A stretch of 6,548 nucleotides of DNA from Comamonadaceae bacterium (GTDB lineage: Bacteria; Pseudomonadota; Gammaproteobacteria; Burkholderiales; Burkholderiaceae_C): positions 1 through 6,548 of the forward strand of contig CANGML010000101.1 of NCBI GenBank assembly GCA_947454585.1, read 5' to 3'. Positions 1-6,219 of this stretch are shown in pieces. The stretch's first letter is position 1; every line of letters begins with the position of its first letter. The position numbers and the translations under genes were made by a program. The notes beneath the pieces are model-generated. The model saw only the letters and a list, made by a program, of their open reading frames with translations, was not told the origin of the DNA and made no database searches.

Positions 1-3
1 GCA

Positions 4-609
4 ATGAATGATGAACTGTTGATCCGCCAGATGGTGGAACGTTGGGCCGTCTGGCGTGATGCCGGTGACTGGGATCGCTTTGCCACGGTGTGGCATCCTG
101 AAGGCGTGATGATGGCCACCTGGTTTCAGGGGCCGTTTGCCGAATTCATTCGCGTGACCCAAGAGGGCTGGGCCAAGGGTGTGAGCATCTTGCACTTTTT
201 GGGTGGCTCGGCGGTGGAAGTGGTGGGCGACCGCGCCATCACGCAAACCAAAATGACCATCTCGCAGCGCGGCATGGTGGAGGGCGAGAACGGCCCCGTC
301 TTGTGTGACGTGGTGTGTACCGGTCGTTTTTATGATTTCGTGACGCGTCACAACGGCGAATGGAAGCTGTTGCACCGTCAGCCGATCTATGAAAAAGACC
401 GCATCGACCCCGTCGACTCCTCGGCGACGCTCAAGCTCGACACGGCCGCTCTGGCCGAGTTCCCCGAGGGCTATCGTCACTTGGCTTATATCCAGACGCG
501 CATTGGCTACCAAGTCAAGATGGACATGCCCATGTTGAAGGGCCCTGTGGTTGAGGAGCTTTACAAGCGCGGTGCACGTTGGCTAGCGGGTGGCGCGCTA
601 GAACGCTGA
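4..609 (+). CDS. SnoaL-like / NTF2-fold family protein
   Basis: This 201-residue protein looks like a member of the SnoaL-like branch of the NTF2 fold, a cone-shaped alpha+beta barrel used by small dehydratases, isomerases and hydrolases. The N-terminal helical part holds the typical WAVWRDAGDWDRFATVW stretch (residues 14-30). It is followed by the ILHFLGG turn (62-68), a VEVVGDRA strand (71-78) and a C-terminal strand ending in LHRQPIYEKDRIDPVD (123-138). Residues 139-201 form an extension beyond the core fold. By position, D19 and H64 could correspond to the Asp-His pair of LinA and scytalone dehydratase, but this alignment is by eye. There is no signal peptide, so it should be cytoplasmic. 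ATG at 4 gives the usual family N-terminus, but the ribosome binding site would lie outside the window, so a start further upstream cannot be excluded. It precedes two solute-binding protein genes, suggesting a role in breaking down an imported compound. The substrate is unknown. Confidence 0.85.
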   Translation: MNDELLIRQMVERWAVWRDAGDWDRFATVWHPEGVMMATWFQGPFAEFIRVTQEGWAKGVSILHFLGGSAVEVVGDRAITQTKMTISQRGMVEGENGPVLCDVVCTGRFYDFVTRHNGEWKLLHRQPIYEKDRIDPVDSSATLKLDTAALAEFPEGYRHLAYIQTRIGYQVKMDMPMLKGPVVEELYKRGARWLAGGALER

Positions 610-650
610 TAGGTTGAAGCGGGAACAGGCCTAAGTGCCATAACCCTTTT

Positions 651-656
651 GAAAGG
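651..656 (+). promoter_or_regulatory. Ribosome binding site deciding the start of the Bug-family gene
   Basis: GAAAGG lies 8 bases before ATG 665. The reading frame could also open at GTG 656, but that codon overlaps this site and would have no spacing. The ATG at 665 (with another ATG immediately after it at 668) is therefore the better start. Confidence 0.7.
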
Positions 657-664
657 TGACGGAC

Positions 665-1672
665 ATGATGGATAAGCGGACCTCTGTTGTTAACCCCCAG
701 CGCCGAGCCATGGTTCAAGCGCTGCCTGCGTTGGGTCTGTTGGGCGTGCTGCCTAGCGCGTTTGCGCAAAGCGCTTACCCCAGCCGTGCGCTGCGCGTGA
801 TCGTGCCGCAGCCACCGGGGGGTGGCTTTGACTTCGTGGCACGCGTGTTGGCCGAGCGCTTGAGCAAGTCTTTGGGGCAACCCGTGGTGGTCGAAAACAA
901 ACCGGGTTCTGGCACCCTGGTCGGAACCGACGCGGCAGCCAAAGCCGATGCCGATGGTTACACCTTGCTCATGGGGTCAGTGTCCAACATCGCCTTGAAC
1001 ATGGGGCTGTACGACAAACTGCCCTATGACAGCCTGCGTGATTTTGAACCGGTGGGACTCGCCGTCAGTTACAGCTACACCTTGATGGCGCGCAAGGATT
1101 TGCCCTTCAACTCACTCAAAGAGTTGGTTGCCTATGGCAAAGCCAACCCCGGCAAGCTCACCTATGCTTCTGCGGGCAACGGTTCGGGACAGCACGTGTT
1201 GGCTGCTGCGCTGTGGCATTTGGCTGGCGTGAACGTGGTGCACGTGCCGTACCGGGGCGCGCAAGCGGCGTACCAAGATTTGCTGGGCGGTCGGGTCGAT
1301 GTGTTCTTTGATTTGTCGTCCACGGCACGCGTGCAGGTGAGTGCAGGCACGGTCAAAGCCCTCGCGCTCTCAGGCGCGGAGCGCAACCCCATGCACCCTG
1401 ACGTGCCCACCATTTTGGAGAGCGGCGTGGCCCCGCTCGATTTGGAATCGTGGTTTGGCTTCTTCTTGCCCAAGAAAACACCGCTAGACATCCAAGAGCG
1501 CTTGCGCAGCGAGCTCGCCAAAGTCATCGCGCAGCCTGACTTGCAAGAGATTTTCCGCAAAGCCGGTGGCAAACCCTTGACCCTGAATGCCGAGCAAACC
1601 CGTGCGCTGGTCAAGCGCGATGTGGAGCGCTGGACCAAGCTGGTGCGCGACATTGGGATCAAGGCCGAATAG
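665..1672 (+). CDS. Bug/TctC-family tripartite tricarboxylate transporter substrate-binding protein
   Basis: This 335-residue protein is a periplasmic solute-binding protein of the Bug (TctC) family, which captures small carboxylates and related compounds. The signal region has twin arginines at residues 13-14, a hydrophobic core to about 30 and a likely cleavage after SAFA at 34; Sec or Tat export are both possible. Family hallmarks follow in order: IVPQPPGGGFDFVAR (46-60), VVVENKPGSG (74-83), the DGYTLL segment (97-102), and HVPYRGAQAAYQDLLGGRVD (about 194-213). Length is normal for the family. Orthodox TctC works with TctA/TctB membrane subunits, but neither is here; such orphan binding proteins are very numerous in Burkholderiales. 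It starts 55 bases after the SnoaL-like gene and ends 22 bases before the next binding-protein gene, suggesting co-transcription. The ligand cannot be read from the sequence. Family assignment is firm; specificity is open. Confidence 0.95.
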   Translation: MMDKRTSVVNPQRRAMVQALPALGLLGVLPSAFAQSAYPSRALRVIVPQPPGGGFDFVARVLAERLSKSLGQPVVVENKPGSGTLVGTDAAAKADADGYTLLMGSVSNIALNMGLYDKLPYDSLRDFEPVGLAVSYSYTLMARKDLPFNSLKELVAYGKANPGKLTYASAGNGSGQHVLAAALWHLAGVNVVHVPYRGAQAAYQDLLGGRVDVFFDLSSTARVQVSAGTVKALALSGAERNPMHPDVPTILESGVAPLDLESWFGFFLPKKTPLDIQERLRSELAKVIAQPDLQEIFRKAGGKPLTLNAEQTRALVKRDVERWTKLVRDIGIKAE

Positions 1673-1683
1673 TCGTTATCTCC

Positions 1684-1689
1684 AAAGGA
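1684..1689 (+). promoter_or_regulatory. Ribosome binding site of the NMT1-like lipoprotein gene
   Basis: AAAGGA lies 5 bases before ATG 1695. This fixes the start at 1695, although the frame stays open further upstream inside the Bug-family gene. The residues after this ATG form a proper lipoprotein signal. Confidence 0.75.
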
Positions 1690-1694
1690 CAAAC

Positions 1695-2693
1695 ATGAAA
1701 AAAGTCTTGGCCCTGTGTGCCGCCTTCGCGTTGGTGGGTTGTGCGAATTTGTGGCCCTCGTCGCCGCCTCCGAATGACCCAGTTACCCTGCGCGTCAATG
1801 TGTTTCGTGGCTCCAGCAATCTGCCTATTTATATGGCGCAGGAAAAAGGCTATTTCGCGCGTCGTGGCCTCACGCTGCAGATGCAGTTCACGCCCAACTC
1901 GGTGGAGCAGCGTGCGGGGTTGGCGTCGGGACGATTTGAAATTGCCCATGCGGCGGTGGACAACGCCGTCGCCATGATCGAGGATGCCAAGGCCGATGCT
2001 GTCATCGTTGCTGGTGGGGATGGCGGCATGAACGAGTTGCTGGTGCGTCAAGACATCAAGCAAGTGTCCGACCTGCGTGGCCGCACCTATGTGGTGGATG
2101 CGCCCAATACAGCCTATGCCCTGATTGGCCGCAAGATTCTCAAAGAGGCGGGCCTCAAGGAAGGTCAAGACTACAAGCTTGATCCGCTGGGCGGTTCTGA
2201 GGCGCGCACCAAAGGCTTGGACACCCCTGCGGGCGCCGCGACCTTGCTCAACCCCCCTTGGAATTTTTTAGCCAAAGAGCGCGGTGCCAAGAGCTTAGGC
2301 AGCACCGTCGACCTGTATGGCGCGTATCAGGCACAGGGGGTGTTTGTGATGCGGCCATGGATGATGCAAAACAGCGCAGCACTCGAGCGCTACCTGGCTG
2401 CCTACATCGAGGGCTGCCGTGCCACATTGGATCCAGCGCAGCGTGGCCTAGCCTTGCAAGTTCTGATGCGTGAGTTCAAGCTGACAACGCAAATGGCGGA
2501 GCAGACGTATGCCGAGCTGACCCGCCCAGGGAGCGGTGTGGCCAAGGATTGCGCGTTTGACATGGCCGGTTTTAACAATGTGCTGGCTCTGCGCGCCGAG
2601 ATGGAAGGGCAATGGGGTGGCAAGGCGCCTGACGCTGCCAAGTTCATTGACTTGAAGGCCTACCAACGGGCTTTGACGCACGCCAGCCGCTGA
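1695..2693 (+). CDS. ABC transporter substrate-binding lipoprotein, NMT1/THI5-like
   Basis: This 332-residue protein resembles the NMT1/THI5/SsuA class of ABC-type solute-binding proteins, which bind pyrimidine, sulfonate, nitrate-like or aromatic ligands. The N-terminus is a lipoprotein signal: MKK, a hydrophobic run, and lipobox LVGC with the lipidated cysteine at residue 16, then a Pro/Ser-rich linker (21-29). The mature domain begins with the class pattern NLPIYMAQEKGYFARRGL (42-59), followed by the GRFEIAHAAVDNAVAMIE segment (79-96), VSDLRGRTYVVDAP (124-137) and a second-lobe region with LLNPPWNFLAKERGAK (184-199). Alanine at position +2 after the cysteine does not fit the inner-membrane retention signal (Asp), so transfer to the outer membrane is possible. 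No permease or ATPase gene is visible nearby, so a classical transporter cannot be assembled from this window. The ligand is unknown. A sensory or scavenging role is an alternative. Confidence 0.85.
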   Translation: MKKVLALCAAFALVGCANLWPSSPPPNDPVTLRVNVFRGSSNLPIYMAQEKGYFARRGLTLQMQFTPNSVEQRAGLASGRFEIAHAAVDNAVAMIEDAKADAVIVAGGDGGMNELLVRQDIKQVSDLRGRTYVVDAPNTAYALIGRKILKEAGLKEGQDYKLDPLGGSEARTKGLDTPAGAATLLNPPWNFLAKERGAKSLGSTVDLYGAYQAQGVFVMRPWMMQNSAALERYLAAYIEGCRATLDPAQRGLALQVLMREFKLTTQMAEQTYAELTRPGSGVAKDCAFDMAGFNNVLALRAEMEGQWGGKAPDAAKFIDLKAYQRALTHASR

Positions 2694-2711
2694 CGCGAGT
2701 CGTTTGCCCTG

Positions 2712-3473
2712 ATGTGCCTGATCGCTTGGCGATGGCATCCTGATCACGCGGATGCCTTGGTCTTGGTGTCCAACCGTGACGAGTTCTTTGACCGTCCGAC
2801 CGAGACTGCCCAGCAATGGTCGGGCACCCCAATTTGGGCGGGCAAAGACCAGCGGGCCGGCGGCACTTGGTTGGGCGTGACCGAGACGGGCCGCTTGGCG
2901 GCCATCACCAATTACCGGACCCCTGAAACCCCGCGCGAGCATGCCGCATCGCGGGGCCATTTGGTGGCGCAGTTTTTAGCCTCCGACCTGTCCAGCCATG
3001 CATTCCTTCAGCGCTTGGCTGAGACCTTCCAGGCCTACAACCCCTTCAACCTCACGCTCTATGACGGCGCGACCTTGCTGGGTTTTGAGGGACGCGTGAC
3101 CACGCATCGCGTGGTCACCCTTGAGCCCGGCTATGGCGGTGTGTCGAATGCAGACTTCAACACGCCATGGTTCAAACAAACCTGTTTGCAAATAGACCTC
3201 GAAGGCTTGCTCGCATCAGAGGCGGCCTCGGATGACGCATTGCTTGATCTGCTTTTGAACGATCAGGTCGCCCCGCTGCAGCAGTTACCCCAGACAGGAC
3301 TTCCCCTGGACCGAGAGTTGGCCCTGTCAGCCCCTTTTGTCCGCATGGGACATTACGGCACGCGCGCGAGTAGCTTGGTGCGCATGCGCCGTGACGGTAT
3401 TGAGTTCATAGAACGAGGCTTTGACCAGCAGGCCATGACGCATCAAACGCGTCATGTGCTTGCCAAAGCCTAG
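2712..3473 (+). CDS. NRDE family protein (TANGO2/DUF833 homologue)
   Basis: This 253-residue protein belongs to the NRDE family, found in bacteria and in eukaryotes as TANGO2. The family name comes from the Asn-Arg-Asp-Glu motif, seen here at residues 21-24 in LVLVSNRDEFFDRPT. The start MCLIAW with cysteine at position 2 is typical. It is followed by IWAGKDQRAGGTWLGV (41-56) and RLAAITNYR (61-69), both family hallmarks. Length is normal for bacterial members. The molecular function is not settled; animal homologues are linked to haem and lipid metabolism, and the Cys2 start has prompted comparison with N-terminal-nucleophile hydrolases. There is no signal peptide, so it is probably cytoplasmic. 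It starts 18 bases after the lipoprotein gene, with only a weak ribosome binding site, so translation may be coupled to the upstream gene. It may be a housekeeping passenger rather than part of the transport function. Confidence 0.93.
   Translation: MCLIAWRWHPDHADALVLVSNRDEFFDRPTETAQQWSGTPIWAGKDQRAGGTWLGVTETGRLAAITNYRTPETPREHAASRGHLVAQFLASDLSSHAFLQRLAETFQAYNPFNLTLYDGATLLGFEGRVTTHRVVTLEPGYGGVSNADFNTPWFKQTCLQIDLEGLLASEAASDDALLDLLLNDQVAPLQQLPQTGLPLDRELALSAPFVRMGHYGTRASSLVRMRRDGIEFIERGFDQQAMTHQTRHVLAKA
3096..3118. repeat. Perfect 10-bp inverted repeat with 3-base loop inside the NRDE gene
   Basis: GTGACCACGC (3096-3105), loop ATC (3106-3108), then its exact reverse complement GCGTGGTCAC (3109-3118). 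In RNA this would form a compact, G+C-rich hairpin. No T-run follows, so it is not an ordinary intrinsic terminator. It encodes the locally repetitive peptide RVTTHRVVT. Confidence 0.8.
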
Positions 3474-3495
3474 CCCAACCCATCAGGCCAAGGCA
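3461..3495. repeat. Imperfect inverted repeat across two convergent stop codons
   Basis: TGCC (3461-3464) pairs with GGCA (3492-3495) and GCCT (3468-3471) pairs with AGGC (3485-3488). A symmetrical 3-base mismatch (AAA opposite CAA) separates the two stems and the loop is 13 bases. It covers both stop codons, with the 9-base gap inside its loop. It could act as a weak transcription end in both directions, but there is no T-run on either side, so the role is a guess. Confidence 0.35.
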
Positions 3496-5699
3496 GTCTT
3501 CACCCGTGGTGGTGACATGGGCAAGGCACGCAGGCGTTTACCCGTGAGTTGGAAGACGGCGTTGGCAATCGCCGGTGCCACCGGCAACACACCCACCTCG
3601 CCCATGCCGGTAGGCGCGGCATCGGACTTCACCAGCTTGGTATGAATTTCTGGCATGTCGCTCATGCGCAGCACGGGGTAGTCGTTGAAGTTGGATTGCA
3701 CCGGCGCGCCGTCCTTGATGGTCAGCTCTTCCAGCAGTGCGACGGATAAGCCAAACACGGCGGCCCCTTCCAGTTGCGCCAACACATTGGTGGGTTGAAT
3801 TGCCAAGCCGGGATCTACCGCCAGCCACATGTGGTGGACTTTGATTTTTCCGGTTTGTCGGTTCAGCGACACCTCCACCACGCCAGCAGCCAAGGTGCCG
3901 TGGTAGTCAGAAAACGCAACACCTAAGCCACGGCCGTTGCGCTTGCGTTTCCAATCGGACATCTTGGCCACTTCGCGCAGCACCGCATTCGCGCGCGCAT
4001 CGTGCTGCGTCAGTTGTAAGCGCATCGCCAGGGGGTCGGTTTTTTTCGCATGTGCTACTTCGTCTAAGAAGCATTCAATCGCGAACTTGTTGTGTCCTGC
4101 GCCGATGCCACGGAAGGCGTGCACGCGCATGCCGCGAATTTCACGCACGGCTTCGGCGGTGGCGTTTTCGATGTTGTAGTGGGGCAGATCAATGCCGTTC
4201 CAACCGATGTAATCGCGTCCGCCGGTGGCTTGAAAGCGCGGGGGTGAGGCGATGGCGTCCACGTTTTCTGCGACCAGGCGGTGGCGCCATCCCACCAGAT
4301 GACCCGCATCGTCCAAGGCTGCGCGCATGACATGGTGGGTCATGGGCCTGGGGCGCGCAGCAGCCATGTCGTCTTCGCGCGTCAACAGCAACTTGACGGT
4401 TTGCTTGGTCACATTGGCCAACACCACGGCTTGCGCGATGGTGTCTGGCGCGATGCGTCGGCCGTAGCCGCCCCCCAGCAATTGTTGATTCACCTTGATT
4501 TTGTCTGGGGTGGTTTTCAAAATGCCAGAGGCCGCCACCGTGCCCAAGAAGGCAAATTGCGACCCTGTCCAAATTTCGGCCGACTGGCCATCTGGGTTGA
4601 TACGCGCAATGCAGTTCATCGGCTCCAGTTGGGCGTGGTAGCAGTGCTCTGTCCAGTAAGTGGCTTCAAGGGTTTGTTTGGCATTGACCATGGCGGTGAT
4701 CGAATCGCCGCGTTTGAACGCCTCCATGGTTTTGGCATTGGGGTCAATGCCTTGGTTGGCGTAATCTTTCTTGGCTTTTTCTGAATCAAAGTTCGCCGCA
4801 ACGGCGCCCGTGGTGTTCCAGGTGACTTTTTGTTTGAGGACATTGCGCGCCAGTCGGGTGGCGTGGACGCTGGTGCCAATCACGGCAACGCCAAAGGGCA
4901 AGGGAATCACTCTGGTCACGCCAGGAATTGCCAAGGCCTCATCGCTGTTCACATTCTCAGCTTTGGCCCCTTCCAAGGGCGCTTCGAGGATGGTGGCATA
5001 GACCATGTCGGGCACGCTCACATCGATGCCAAATTGCGCCGTGCCATTGGTCTTGGATGCCACATCCGAGCGACCAATGTCAGCGCGTCCAATCAATTTG
5101 AATTGGTTTGGTTTTTTCAGGTCACCGTCTGTGATCTTGGGCAGCTCTGCGGGGATCGCGGCGAATTTGGCCACATCGCCATAACTGATGCGCTGGTTAG
5201 ATTTCGCATGAATGACGTACCCCGTGTCTGTCGTGAGTTCAGCTGCGGACACTTGCCATTTGTCTGCCACCGCGTTGACAAGAACCAGCCTAGCTTGCGC
5301 GCCCAACATTCGCAGGGGCTTGAAGTAGCCTGCAACGGCCACGCTAGCGAGGGAGGCCTGACCGCCATTCAACAAAGGATGTGGATTGCCATACACCTTG
5401 GGGTTAGGCGGCGCAAATTCGGTCTTGACCTTGGACCAGTCGGCATCCAACTCCTCCGCCAAAATCAAAGGCAAGGCGGTGAGCGTGCCTTGGCCCATCT
5501 CCGCCGTCGGCACCATCAAGGTGATGCTGTTGTCTGTGCCGATCGTGACCCAGGCATTGACTTTGACAGCGTTGTCTGCCGCGTGCGCATCTTGGCCCAT
5601 CAGGCCTGTGCCACCGATGGCCAAAGAAAACGTCAAACCGCTGGCGCTGGCTAAGAATGTGCGGCGCTTCATTGCGTGGGTGTGTTGCATCGTGGTCAT
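3483..5699 (-). CDS. IorB-like molybdopterin-binding subunit of a xanthine dehydrogenase-family oxidoreductase
   Basis: This 738-residue protein is the large catalytic subunit of a molybdenum hydroxylase of the isoquinoline 1-oxidoreductase (IorB) type, which hydroxylates N-heterocycles or oxidises aldehydes with water as oxygen donor. The N-terminus is a Tat signal: KRRTFLAS (11-18), a hydrophobic core, and a likely cleavage after AHA at 40, so the folded enzyme should be exported. Cofactor-binding stretches appear in family order: PTAEMGQGTL (64-73), LEPMNCIA (358-365), QLLGGGYGRR (406-415), HAFRGIGAGHNKFAIE (527-542) and APTGMGEVGVLPVAPAIANA (695-714), where E701 is the likely catalytic glutamate. 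Usual family members often read GEPG there; this one reads GEVG. The start at 5699 is supported by AAAGAGG 8 bases upstream; M10 (5672) is an alternative that keeps the signal. The gene follows the [2Fe-2S] subunit by three bases. The substrate is not deducible. Confidence 0.94.
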   Translation of the reverse strand: MTTMQHTHAMKRRTFLASASGLTFSLAIGGTGLMGQDAHAADNAVKVNAWVTIGTDNSITLMVPTAEMGQGTLTALPLILAEELDADWSKVKTEFAPPNPKVYGNPHPLLNGGQASLASVAVAGYFKPLRMLGAQARLVLVNAVADKWQVSAAELTTDTGYVIHAKSNQRISYGDVAKFAAIPAELPKITDGDLKKPNQFKLIGRADIGRSDVASKTNGTAQFGIDVSVPDMVYATILEAPLEGAKAENVNSDEALAIPGVTRVIPLPFGVAVIGTSVHATRLARNVLKQKVTWNTTGAVAANFDSEKAKKDYANQGIDPNAKTMEAFKRGDSITAMVNAKQTLEATYWTEHCYHAQLEPMNCIARINPDGQSAEIWTGSQFAFLGTVAASGILKTTPDKIKVNQQLLGGGYGRRIAPDTIAQAVVLANVTKQTVKLLLTREDDMAAARPRPMTHHVMRAALDDAGHLVGWRHRLVAENVDAIASPPRFQATGGRDYIGWNGIDLPHYNIENATAEAVREIRGMRVHAFRGIGAGHNKFAIECFLDEVAHAKKTDPLAMRLQLTQHDARANAVLREVAKMSDWKRKRNGRGLGVAFSDYHGTLAAGVVEVSLNRQTGKIKVHHMWLAVDPGLAIQPTNVLAQLEGAAVFGLSVALLEELTIKDGAPVQSNFNDYPVLRMSDMPEIHTKLVKSDAAPTGMGEVGVLPVAPAIANAVFQLTGKRLRALPMSPPRVKTALA

Positions 5700-5702
5700 G
5701 AC

Positions 5703-6161
5703 TTAGGCCTCTTTCGCTGCACGTTGAATGGCTTTGACAATGCGCTGGTAGGTGCCACAGCGGCAAATATTGCCATCCATGTGGGCCACGATTTCGTCAC
5801 GCGAGGGGTTCTTCTTTTTGGCGAGCAAGGCGGCCGCTTGCATGATTTGTCCAGACTGGCAGTAGCCGCACTGCGGCACTTGTTCGGCCACCCAGGCTTT
5901 TTGCAACTTGTGTTCGCCCGTGGGGGAGAGGCCTTCAATGGTGGTGATCTTTTTGTCGGCCACCGCTGAAATAGGGGTCACGCATGACCGTGTGGGCTGG
6001 CCATCCACGTGCACGGTGCAGGCGCCGCATTGGGCAATGCCGCAGCCAAATTTGGTCCCGGTGAGTTTGAGTTCATCGCGAATCACCCATAACAGGGGAG
6101 TGCTGGGAGCGGCTTCAACGGGGGCTGACTTCCCGTTGATCTGGAGTGACATGGTGCTCAT
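5703..6161 (-). CDS. IorA-like (2Fe-2S)-binding subunit
   Basis: This 152-residue protein is the small electron-transfer subunit that partners the molybdopterin subunit encoded just downstream. It carries two [2Fe-2S] clusters. The N-terminal plant-ferredoxin-like domain has C40, C45, C48 and C60 (CGIAQCGAC plus a later Cys). The C-terminal helical domain has C98 and C101 ([10 protein letters not shown]) and C133 and C135 (CRCGTY). All eight ligands are present and the length is normal. It has no signal peptide, as expected for a subunit carried through the Tat system by its Tat-signalled partner. ATG 6161 is chosen over the upstream in-frame TTG 6182 because GAAAGG lies 7 bases before the ATG. 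Its stop is three bases from the start of the large subunit, so the two are almost certainly translated together. Electrons from the molybdenum centre pass through these clusters to an acceptor not encoded here. Confidence 0.95.
   Translation of the reverse strand: MSTMSLQINGKSAPVEAAPSTPLLWVIRDELKLTGTKFGCGIAQCGACTVHVDGQPTRSCVTPISAVADKKITTIEGLSPTGEHKLQKAWVAEQVPQCGYCQSGQIMQAAALLAKKKNPSRDEIVAHMDGNICRCGTYQRIVKAIQRAAKEA
5708..5714 (-). promoter_or_regulatory. Ribosome binding site of the molybdopterin subunit, inside the end of the iron-sulfur subunit gene
   Basis: On the minus strand AAAGAGG lies 8 bases before ATG 5699, within the last codons of the upstream gene. It supports the start at 5699 and translational coupling of the two subunits. 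Confidence 0.65.
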
Positions 6162-6168
6162 GCGTGGC

Positions 6169-6174
6169 CCTTTC
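6169..6174 (-). promoter_or_regulatory. Ribosome binding site deciding the start of the iron-sulfur subunit
   Basis: On the minus strand GAAAGG lies 7 bases before ATG 6161. It excludes the earlier TTG (6182), which lies upstream of this site, as the likely start. Confidence 0.7.
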
Positions 6175-6219
6175 AGTGGCAAATAAAATTTCTTGGCTGG
6201 ATTGTTCTTAAATTAGCGG

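Noticed and set aside
25..56. 7-bp inverted repeat CGCCAGA/TCTGGCG in the SnoaL-like gene
   Set aside because: The 18-base loop and short stem make it expected by chance in a window of this length.
515..880. A 121-codon minus-strand open frame spanning the gap between the first two genes
   Set aside because: It overlaps two recognised plus-strand genes, including a signal peptide, and its product resembles no family I know.
1162..1692. A 176-codon minus-strand open frame opposite the Bug-family gene
   Set aside because: The plus-strand protein carries all family motifs; the antisense product is compositionally odd and unrecognisable.
1587..1694. An upstream ATG extending the lipoprotein gene into the Bug-family gene
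   Set aside because: It would bury the lipoprotein signal 36 residues in and lacks a ribosome binding site; ATG 1695 has a good one.
4830..5654. A 274-codon open frame on the plus strand, opposite the molybdopterin subunit
   Set aside because: It is antisense to a firmly identified gene, its translation shows no recognisable domain, and long antisense frames are common in G+C-rich coding DNA.
3483..6161. Reading the enzyme as a carbon monoxide dehydrogenase or a xanthine dehydrogenase proper
   Set aside because: There is no FAD-binding medium subunit, the large subunit has a Tat signal, and the two-gene small-then-large layout fits the isoquinoline oxidoreductase type.
6162..6182. TTG start giving the iron-sulfur subunit seven extra residues
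   Set aside because: The ribosome binding site lies between TTG and ATG 6161, so it serves the ATG.
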